A stretch of DNA of 64,000 nucleotides from Leptotrichia sp. HSP-536 (lineage in GTDB: Bacteria; Fusobacteriota; Fusobacteriia; Fusobacteriales; Leptotrichiaceae): positions 806,001 through 870,000 of the forward strand of contig NZ_CP165647.1 in the NCBI RefSeq assembly GCF_041199985.1. The letters are read 5' to 3'. The notes below the pieces were generated by a model, which worked only from the letters and a program-made list of their open reading frames with translations, searched no databases and was not told where the DNA came from. Of this stretch, positions 58,201 through 64,000 are shown piece by piece; the stretch's first letter is position 1; each line of letters starts with the position of its first letter. Made by a program: the position numbers and the translations under genes.

Positions 58201-58480
58201 AGCATTAGAAATAATTCGCCTTGATGGGAAAGAATTGGATTTGAAGACACTCGAAAGAATTGCTTCTGTATTTGATAGTTCAAATTATTTTAAAGATAAG
58301 AATGGAATTTACTATATGGATGGAAATAAATTTGTAAAAGTAAATGGAGCGGATAAAGATAGTTTTAGAGTAACAGAGAGCGGAAAATACGGAAAAGATA
58401 AGAATAATGTGTACTTTGAGGGGAAAAAACTTGAAGGAAAGAAACCAAAGGAATTTGAGGAGGAAATGGAGATTAAATAA
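55211..58480 (+). CDS. DKNYY-repeat secreted protein 2, large
   Basis: 1089 residues, signal peptide (LLKILVLFILAGSIVNA) and more than twenty DKNYY units. The fuller repeat has the form ..DKNNVYYxGKKLEGVDxxTFExL.., alternating strand-rich turns with a D/N-x-x-[ST]-F-E step. It has no membrane segment or sorting signal besides the signal peptide, so it is predicted to be periplasmic or secreted, possibly a long repeat rod. It is intact, unlike its neighbours, and is preceded by AAAGGAG. Confidence 0.88.
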   Translation: MKRKNLLKILVLFILAGSIVNAEYLKENGEIYYEMPYFEVKSKVKEADAKSFESFEDRNKTVMDSYYGKDDKNVYLLGKKLKNVSPKEFEILNEDYIKDDKNIYKVKLEQALFFSSNEINMKKISLDGLDVKTFRALENDKDIMSIDYFVDKNNIYYDDYEDLEKIQGADKNSFEILSHYVAKDKNNVYYKGRKMENVDSASIKTFGNFIGKDKNRVFYITGNENIKDADASSFEIMGDTRYFRDKNNIFVIKYSNDFPDGEGFIKLPNIDRNSFITLSEEFGKDKNGIYYIGEKINGINPNNVRVIEEMGQDNYILQSENNYYLTFNSNSDLYDRKNDKIEAKKINNLNIDFSTFKYFGILNYYKDKNSFYYRSDNDLKKIKSEIDVKSADKVLELNDFVKDKNNLYYFSNGKINKINLNIDVNSLVFLNNNSSSYSGYIKDRNNVYFVDNENGKVKIVKNADKNTFQIVNGNYGVDRKNVYYDGENLDSVGIEGLKIFDDNYLKDNKNVYEIYTTDDEKIKIRAIKNLNIDVASFENILKATFYKDKNSVYYADMTEDKQELKKLKGADADTFEPGIFSKDKNSVYVEKQRLEGVSPKGFEILDNDLNFIKDYKNVFYLDRAEDGITFIPRVQNIEGVDVATLEFAGGHYSKYYKDKNNVYFMDNRDDKIKFKKLAYVNPKTFEMVDDTFARDDKNLYIFEYKLDGIDPKTFKKLSYEMVKDKNGLYFLEDIEKENENIEIKVRKLNIKGLDLRSFENIDDNYYKDKNNVYYKLDDNFYKLENADLKTFKILDSSYTGYGNFSKDKNYIYLNNKKLEGIDVKTFEKMQANLIRDKNDIYKVEENEGKDGFKIVPINARIDFKNLKNLDWGYFKDDKNIYYFDGDKFEKIEGADASSFEKVKYSDFYKDKNYVYYNGKKIVGMDFKDIGNIDEEWSITELDGTWIKYKDNVYYKGKKLKGISSDNFSYFDGGLSYDKILVDKNGIYKFLKNEDDEKALEIIRLDGKELDLKTLERIASVFDSSNYFKDKNGIYYMDGNKFVKVNGADKDSFRVTESGKYGKDKNNVYFEGKKLEGKKPKEFEEEMEIK

Positions 58481-59235
58481 TAGAAATTGTTTTATTTGAA
58501 TTGCTGAATTTTGGAATAAAAAAGGAGAGTTATTGTGAACATTAAAAGACATTTGTTAAAAATTCTGCTGTTGTTTGTTTTGGTGGGGAGTATTGTGAAT
58601 GCAGGGTATTTTAAAGAGAAAAATAAAATTTATTTCATTGACACAATAGAAGATTCTGAGAAAAAAGAAGTTGTGAAAAATATTGATTTTAGGACTTTTA
58701 AAATTTTTGAAGAGAATGATAATTTTGCGAAAGACAAGGATAATGTTTACTATAAGAATAAAAAGCTGGAAAATGTAGATGTGAATTCTTTTCAGATTGA
58801 AAATCCTTGTATTGTAAAAGATAAAGATAATGTTTTTTATATTACAAATAATGAAATTATAAAAATTAAAGGATTTAGTCCAGAAAAAAGTAAAGTTATT
58901 GTTCAGTTTTACGTACCAACTATACTAATTAATAAAAATGGTATTTATACTTTTGATAAATATGAAAATGGAGAAATTACGATAAAATCAATAAAACCTG
59001 CAGAAATAGATATGGATACTTTGAATGTTGTTGATGGAGAGAATATGGCGATGCTTTTGTATTTAAAAGATAAAAATAATGTCTATTTTATTAATTATAA
59101 AGAAAGTGAACAAAAAATTTTAGATACTGATATCGAAAATGCAGAAGAAACTGAGAATGATAACTATAGTATTGATATTGAAATAAAAAAATTAGAAGGA
59201 GTTGACAGTAATAGTTTTGAAATAGATTCTATATA

Positions 59236-60755
59236 GACAGAGTAAAAAATATAGGGGCAAATAAATTTAATTAAATTTCAAATTAACAAAAAAGAGAAAA
59301 CCAGTTACAATATAATCGCCAAATCCTATTGAAAGGTGGTTCCCTCTATAATTAGAATATCAAATTTTTCTTCACTTGTAAAGACTTTTCTTAAAAATAT
59401 TTTTTCTTTCAGACTTCCGTTTGAGCAGCAGTTTAAGCTGTTTGTCACAAAAGCTTTTGAAATGCTATTTAGAGTCTATGTCAAAAGAGTTGATGATTAC
59501 TTCTTTCATTCCAATGAAAGAAAAGATAAGTTTAAAAGCAAAGGATTTGTTAAAAGAACTGTTACTACTGCTTTCGGGCATGTCACTTTTGAACGTCGAA
59601 AATATGTAGACAAGAAAACAGGCATTCACTACTACATTGATGAAAAAATTGGACTTAAGCGGTATAGACGGCTTTCTGAGGAGATGATTTTTACTATACT
59701 TTTTGAATATCAGCATACTACAGCTTCATTTCTTGCAAAAACTTACGGTCTTTCAAGGGCTGCCGTGTATAATCTTGTCAATTCTTTTCAAATGCCGAAA
59801 CTTGATATTGAAAGATTTGAAAGAGATGACAATTCGCCAGTCTATATGGAGATTGATGAAGATCATATGAAGTGTAGAAGAAGTAAGAATACATATATGA
59901 GAATGGCTGTAATACATCGTGGAATTGAGGAAATCTGCAGAGACAGGAACAAACTCATTGACAAGCACACAATAATGTTTCCTGCATCCGTATCGCTTGA
60001 GGAAGTGTCGGAGTATGTACTTAACTATCTTGAAAAAAGATACAATATGGACAAAAAGAAACTAATTGTGAACTCTGATGGAGGAATATGGATAGACAGC
60101 TTTGTAAGAGAGCTTGGAATTTACAAGCCAATACACATCTATGACAAGTTCCATTTAGTAAAAGCCATAGCTGAAATTTCTAAAAGGGACAAGGAAATAT
60201 CAAAAAATCTTTACAAATGGCTAAAGGGAGACGATTTTAAAGAACTTGAAAACTTTTATGAAAATTTCAAGGAAAAGGAGAATGTAAGTCAGAGAAGAAA
60301 AGACCAGACGAAGATGCTGCTTAACCAGTATGAGAAGATAAGAAGAATATATACCAAGGAGGACTACATAGGCTCAAGGACGGAAGCCCTTGTATCCCAC
60401 GAATGCTCAAGATTTCTATCAAGTAGGCCAAAAGCATTTTCAAGAAGAAAGATAAAGGCAAGAGCGTTATACTACACTTTCTTTGCAAACTATGGAAAAA
60501 ACAGGGAAAAGGCGTATGAACTGTACTTTAGCGGCAAAAGAACGAGTTCACTAGAAAAGGCAATAGAGATGGAATGCTTGCCAGAAATTGTTAATGAAAC
60601 AGGAAAAAGCACAAATATGCCATATTTGAGAGGAGGAGAATGTCCGATTAGGGAAGTTTTGAAAGAAATATCACAAAGTAAAATATTTTAAAAAAAGCAG
60701 TCAAAAAAGATTTATTGTGGCATTTAATGACTGCCCCTATATTTTTTACTCTGTC
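59236..60755 (+). mobile_element. ISLre2-family insertion sequence
   Basis: 1520 bases bounded by perfect 24-base inverted repeats (GACAGAGTAAAAAATATAGG.. at 59236-59259 and its complement at 60732-60755). A 10-base target duplication ATTCTATATA lies at 59226-59235 and 60756-60765. One intact transposase gene. It interrupts DKNYY gene 3 in sense orientation. Confidence 0.95.
59336..60691 (+). CDS. ISLre2-family transposase
   Basis: 451 residues. Matches the ISLre2/UPF0236 type: N-terminal helical region, the YVDKKTGIHYYIDEKIGLKRYRRLSEEM segment, a DDE-like core (VYMEIDEDHMKCRR, LIVNSDGGIWIDSF, IYDKFHLVKAI) and a C-terminus with GECPIREVLKEIS. GTG start with AAAGGTGG just upstream. The frame is intact, so the element may still be active. 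Confidence 0.93.
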   Translation: MVPSIIRISNFSSLVKTFLKNIFSFRLPFEQQFKLFVTKAFEMLFRVYVKRVDDYFFHSNERKDKFKSKGFVKRTVTTAFGHVTFERRKYVDKKTGIHYYIDEKIGLKRYRRLSEEMIFTILFEYQHTTASFLAKTYGLSRAAVYNLVNSFQMPKLDIERFERDDNSPVYMEIDEDHMKCRRSKNTYMRMAVIHRGIEEICRDRNKLIDKHTIMFPASVSLEEVSEYVLNYLEKRYNMDKKKLIVNSDGGIWIDSFVRELGIYKPIHIYDKFHLVKAIAEISKRDKEISKNLYKWLKGDDFKELENFYENFKEKENVSQRRKDQTKMLLNQYEKIRRIYTKEDYIGSRTEALVSHECSRFLSSRPKAFSRRKIKARALYYTFFANYGKNREKAYELYFSGKRTSSLEKAIEMECLPEIVNETGKSTNMPYLRGGECPIREVLKEISQSKIF

Positions 60756-61900
60756 ATTCTATATATGGAAAAGATAAAAAGAATTTATATTTTTTTAACA
60801 AAAAAATAACAGGGGTAAATCCTAAAACTTTTAAAGTTATTGGATCAAATAAACTTATTATCAAAGATGATAAAGGGGTTTATTATCTTGGAAGAGAAGA
60901 AGTGAAAAAAATCCAAAATGCTGATTTAAATACTTTTGAAGAAGTATCGAAAGAGTATTATCGAGATAAAAATAATGTTTTTTACTATGATAATTATGAT
61001 GGTGATGTAAAAAGAGTTAAAGGGGCAGATGCAAAAACTTTTGAAGCAATAGAAGGCTATGCATTGGGAAGAGATAAAAATGCTGTTTATGACAGAGGGA
61101 AGATGATAAAGGGCTTAGACCCTGTGACATTTGAAGATTTGAACGGAGATTTTTATAAAGATAAAAATGGAGTTTACTACGAAGGAATGCTAATGAAAGG
61201 GATTGATTCAAAATCTTTTGAGCCATTCGTAAATTATACACATGTAAAAGATAAAAATGGAATATATTCCTTTTATCAAAAAGAAAATGAAGTTGTTGTT
61301 GAAAAAGTTGAAATTTCTCCAGAAATTGATTTAAAAACTTTACAACCTATCGAAAATTATTCTGAATATTCAAAAGATAAAAATAACGTTTATTATCATT
61401 TCAAAAAAATAGAAGGTGCTGATATAAAAACTTTTGAACCTGAAGGGTATTCTATTGGAAAAGATAAAATGGGAGTATATTATGAAACTCGTAAAGTAAA
61501 TGGAGTGGATGTAAATAGCTTTGAAGTTTTGAAAAATGATTTTTTTAAGGATAAAAATAATGTTTATTATAAAAATAAAAAGTTAGAAATATTCAAACCT
61601 AAAAACTTTGAAGTAATAGACTATTCTTTAGTAAAGCAAAATGAAGATTTGTACTATTTTACTGAAGATGGAAATAATAACACAAAATTTGTTCCATTAG
61701 AAAGTAAAAATGTCGATATTGATACTTTTCAAATTCTTGATGATGATTATGCAAAAGATAAGAATAATGTCTATTACAAAGGTAAAATTTTTAAGGAAGC
61801 AGATGTAAAAACTCTTGATAAACATTATAATGAAAATGATAACGGGTACAAAATAAGGGATAAGAAAAAAGTGTATAAAACAAAAAAATGATATTTTTTT

Positions 61901-62990
61901 TGTTGTGAGATAATACATATGTGACAAGAATATACAAAAAAAGAAAGGTTTCTGATATAATGTAAGCCTACCAAACCACATTAAGGAGAAACCTTTCATA
62001 TGAGTAGTATATCAGAAATATGCCGTGTTCGTCAACGGGCAATTGAGTATGCAATAAAACATAATAATAATTCAAAGGCAGCAGTAAAGTATAAAACATC
62101 ACGTCAGCAGATAAAACGTTGGAGAGATAGATACGACGGCACAGTCCAATCTCTTCTTCCAAAAAGTAGAAGACCTAAAAGCCATCCAAACCAGCACACG
62201 CAGGAAGAAATCGAGTTGGTTATGAAAAAATACAGGAAATTTGGTTATGAAGGGCTGGCAGAAGTTTATGTCAAAGCGAGAAAGGAAGGCTACAGTCGTA
62301 CATACGATTCAATGTGCAAGATAGTAAGGAAAATGAAGGGCAATGTCAAAGAAAAGCTTAAAAAGCTACATAAAAGAAAAAAGAAGGCTGAACAGGCGAA
62401 GTACCCTGGGGAAAGAGTACAGATAGACATAAAATATGTTCCAGAAGAATGCATACAGTTTGGTACACATGATCAGAAGTATTATCAAATAACGGCATTA
62501 GATGAATATACAAGAAAAAGAGTATTAAGGATAGCAGATGAGAAAAGTACCTATCAGACCGCAAAGTTTCTAGAGAACTTGGAAAAGGAGCTGGGATTTG
62601 ACATAAAGAAAGTTCAGACAGACAATGGGAAAGAGTTCACAAATTCTGAAAGCGATAAGAAAACGTTGTTTGAGTTAAAACTGGAGGAGAAGGGGATAGA
62701 GTACGGGACAACTCGTCCATATTCGCCATGGGAGAATGGAAAAGTGGAAAGGAGCCACAGGCTTGACAGCAAGTACTATGCAGACAAGAAATTTAAAAGC
62801 AAGGAAGAACTGTTAAGAGCAATAAAGAAATACAATACAAGATACAACAACATATCAAGAAAAGTATTAGGCTTTAAGAGTCCAAATGAAGTATTAAAAG
62901 AGTACAAGGAAAATCAGTAGGTTAAAGATACATTAGGAAAGAAATATTTTTTTATATATATTTTTGTAACAAATGTTTGACAACTATACA
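61901..62990 (+). mobile_element. IS481-like insertion sequence with 25-base flanking repeats
   Basis: 1090 bases running from TGTTGTGAGA to CAACTATACA, with imperfect inverted ends (shared block ACAt..GTxACAAxAATATA). Directly outside, 61876-61900 and 62991-63015 are the same 25 bases, starting TAAAACAAAAAAATGATA. The left copy contains the stop codon of DKNYY gene 3. One intact transposase. Confidence 0.75.
62000..62920 (+). CDS. IS481-like DDE transposase
   Basis: 306 residues. An N-terminal helix-turn-helix (AIEYAIKHNNNSKAAVKYKTSRQQIKRWRDRY) and an rve-type integrase core with Asp (VQIDIKYVP), Asp (VQTDNGKEF) and Glu (WENGKVERSHRLD). A single-frame transposase of this length and layout fits the IS481 group rather than two-frame IS3. 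AAGGAG precedes the ATG. It appears intact. Confidence 0.9.
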   Translation: MSSISEICRVRQRAIEYAIKHNNNSKAAVKYKTSRQQIKRWRDRYDGTVQSLLPKSRRPKSHPNQHTQEEIELVMKKYRKFGYEGLAEVYVKARKEGYSRTYDSMCKIVRKMKGNVKEKLKKLHKRKKKAEQAKYPGERVQIDIKYVPEECIQFGTHDQKYYQITALDEYTRKRVLRIADEKSTYQTAKFLENLEKELGFDIKKVQTDNGKEFTNSESDKKTLFELKLEEKGIEYGTTRPYSPWENGKVERSHRLDSKYYADKKFKSKEELLRAIKKYNTRYNNISRKVLGFKSPNEVLKEYKENQ

Positions 62991-63019
62991 TAAAACAAAA
63001 AAATGATATTTTTTTGCAA

Positions 63020-63047
63020 TTGACTTTTTTTGAAAATATGATATAAT
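63020..63047 (+). promoter_or_regulatory. Promoter of the small-ORF module
   Basis: TTGACT (63020-63025), a 16-base spacer and TATAAT (63042-63047), 14 bases before the CCCTAAGGG box. Confidence 0.65.
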
Positions 63048-63109
63048 TAAATTGTTAAAAACCCTAAGGGAAAAAACTTTGTATTAAAGTAAAAAAATAT
63101 TGGCAAATT

Positions 63110-63134
63110 AAACTGGAGTTTTCCAGTTTTTTTT
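63110..63134 (+). terminator. Rho-independent terminator in the small-ORF leader
   Basis: AAACTGGA (63110-63117) pairs with TCCAGTTT (63122-63129), followed by a continuous T run. A transcript from 63054 would end here as a short RNA of about 80 bases unless read through. Confidence 0.7.
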
Positions 63135-63195
63135 GTTATAATAATTTTAATGAGTTCCAATAACTCATACTTTAATACAAAGGAGGTTTAGAGCA

Positions 63196-63261
63196 GTGAA
63201 CAGCGATGAACTTATTAGACTTCTAGTTATTATGTATATTGTTTACAGATTGACTAGATAG
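63196..63261 (+). CDS. 21-residue hydrophobic peptide (possible type I toxin-like)
   Basis: GTG start nine bases after AGGAGG (63181-63186); the product is MNSDELIRLLVIMYIVYRLTR. It has one short hydrophobic span flanked by acidic N-terminal and basic C-terminal residues, like small membrane toxins. It sits between complementary RNA segments and below a leader terminator. I do not recognise the peptide. Confidence 0.5.
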   Translation: MNSDELIRLLVIMYIVYRLTR

Positions 63262-63390
63262 TCGAAAAATATCGAATTTCACCTCTGCCTCTACCCTTAG
63301 GGGATTGACTTATATTTAAAATATTTTATAAAAATAAATAAAAATGATGTAGAGAAAATTAATTCAAAACATCATCTTTTTTATTATAAA

Positions 63391-63999
63391 TTATTTACAT
63401 TCAAAACTACTTGCCTTATTCTTGTCCCCACCAATATAAGTTGCTACCTTTGGATATGGACAAAGTGGTTGTTCTTTATTTGGATCTGGATATTCTTTTC
63501 CAGCTTTTCCGACGATGTAATCTGGAGCAACACCATTTTCTGTCCATTTTTCAAGGGCTGTCAATGCGTCAAAGTTTTCCATTGCAGGGCCTCCACCACA
63601 GTGATTCATTCCAGGAACCATGAATAAACGTGTGAAACTGTCAACATTTCCCATATTTTCGACTAATTTTTTATACCAGTCCCTAATATCATGAGCTGAA
63701 AACACAGGATCTGACACACCTTCATAAATAATCATTTTCCCGCCACGAGCTTTAAATGTCGACAAATCAGTTTTATCTGCATCATTTAATCCACCAATTT
63801 CATTTGTCTTGGCAACATCCTTATCAAAGTCAAATTCTGTTGATTTCATTCCAGGTTTTGCAGGTTTCATATAATAATCACTTAAACTTGATGATCCCAT
63901 CATGAAATTCATTGAATTTGGTGTTCCCGTTTTTGAGATACCGTGTTTCCACATACGCCAACCTCTTGTGCTTATTCCTGCATCATAAGGCCATGATGC
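63391..63999 (-). CDS. Tannase/feruloyl esterase-family hydrolase, C-terminal part
   Basis: The frame runs out of the window at its 5' end. About 203 residues are visible, including the GWRMWKHG segment, GGKMIIYEGVSDPVFSAHDIRDWYKKL with the likely catalytic Asp, and FMVPGMNHCGGGP with the catalytic His and adjacent Cys, all typical of this alpha/beta hydrolase family, which cleaves aromatic esters of plant polyphenols. The Ser nucleophile lies outside the window. It ends ..SSFECK. Confidence 0.9.
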   Translation of the reverse strand, partial: ASWPYDAGISTRGWRMWKHGISKTGTPNSMNFMMGSSSLSDYYMKPAKPGMKSTEFDFDKDVAKTNEIGGLNDADKTDLSTFKARGGKMIIYEGVSDPVFSAHDIRDWYKKLVENMGNVDSFTRLFMVPGMNHCGGGPAMENFDALTALEKWTENGVAPDYIVGKAGKEYPDPNKEQPLCPYPKVATYIGGDKNKASSFECK

Positions 64000-64000
64000 A

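Larger units (their letters stand above)
58535..61891 (+). pseudogene. DKNYY-repeat secreted protein 3, split by ISLre2
   Basis: The 5' part (58535-59235) has a GTG start after AAAGGAG, signal peptide LLKILLLFVLVGSIVNA and several repeats. The 3' part (60766-61891) continues them to VYKTKK. Removing the insertion and one 10-base target duplication gives an uninterrupted frame of 609 codons reading EIDSIYGKDKKNLYFF across the joint. The disruption is therefore recent and due only to the IS. The last codons are duplicated beyond the following IS481-like element. Confidence 0.9.
63061..63303 (+). other. RNA with complementary 5' and 3' ends around a small ORF
   Basis: CCCTAAGGG (63062-63070) can pair with CCCTTAGGG (63294-63302). 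Inside, CTTTGTATTAAAGT (63077-63090) is the exact complement of ACTTTAATACAAAG (63169-63182), which abuts the AGGAGG of the 21-residue ORF. Two further hairpins lie between (63110-63129 and ATGAGTT..AACTCAT near 63150-63168). The predicted fold would hide the ribosome-binding site. Confidence 0.5.

Overview
The window is AT-rich, densely coded DNA from a Gram-negative-type anaerobe. The best guess is Leptotrichia or a close relative (Fusobacteriota). Reasons: an autotransporter beta-barrel, an Omp85/BamA-like protein, tandem DKNYY-repeat secreted proteins, a type I-B CRISPR system with Cst1/Cst2/Cas5t-like subunits, and a trp operon with a trpG-trpD fusion. This is inference from protein families; there is no rRNA in the window.

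Layout. 1-7.6 kb holds cell-envelope genes: an autotransporter tail, a secreted subtilase-like protein that is visibly GC-richer than its surroundings, two small lipoproteins and a BamA-like gene with one frameshift. 7.6-13.4 kb holds two inverted, decayed IS200/IS605 elements flanking a broken nucleoside hydrolase, proC and a PduO-type cobalamin adenosyltransferase. 13.5-19.5 kb holds a LacI regulator, a secreted protein, a Zn/Cd P-type ATPase with a palindromic operator, and divergent PTS IIA and IIB genes. 19.5-28.2 kb is a complete trp operon (trpL-E-GD-C-F-B-A) with a leader peptide, two terminator-like hairpins, and a foreign-looking AAA ATPase plus membrane protein between trpGD and trpC. 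28.5-31.6 kb holds four minus-strand genes, including a HIRAN-like protein, a 2-hydroxyacid dehydrogenase and a HAD phosphatase.

31.8-43.4 kb is a type I-B CRISPR-Cas locus with 43 repeats and 42 spacers. The array is read leftward from a promoter facing away from cas6-cas8b-cas7-cas5-cas3-cas4-cas1-cas2. A consensus ribosome-binding site inside cas8b indicates a separately translated Cas11b. A deletion remnant of the same IS200/IS605 element sits directly after cas2.

44-49 kb holds purA (frameshifted as read), secreted proteins, a rhodanese lipoprotein, purB and vsr. 50-62 kb is the most unusual region: two tandem membrane proteins (one with a J-like domain), an Hsp70-like protein, and three DKNYY-repeat secreted proteins. 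The third of these is split by an ISLre2 element and has an IS481-like element at its stop codon. 63.0-63.3 kb has a compact small-ORF module whose RNA ends are complementary. The window ends in a tannase-family gene.

Many genes carry one-base breaks, mostly at homopolymers, including purA. Some of these are probably sequence errors, and each such gene is flagged.
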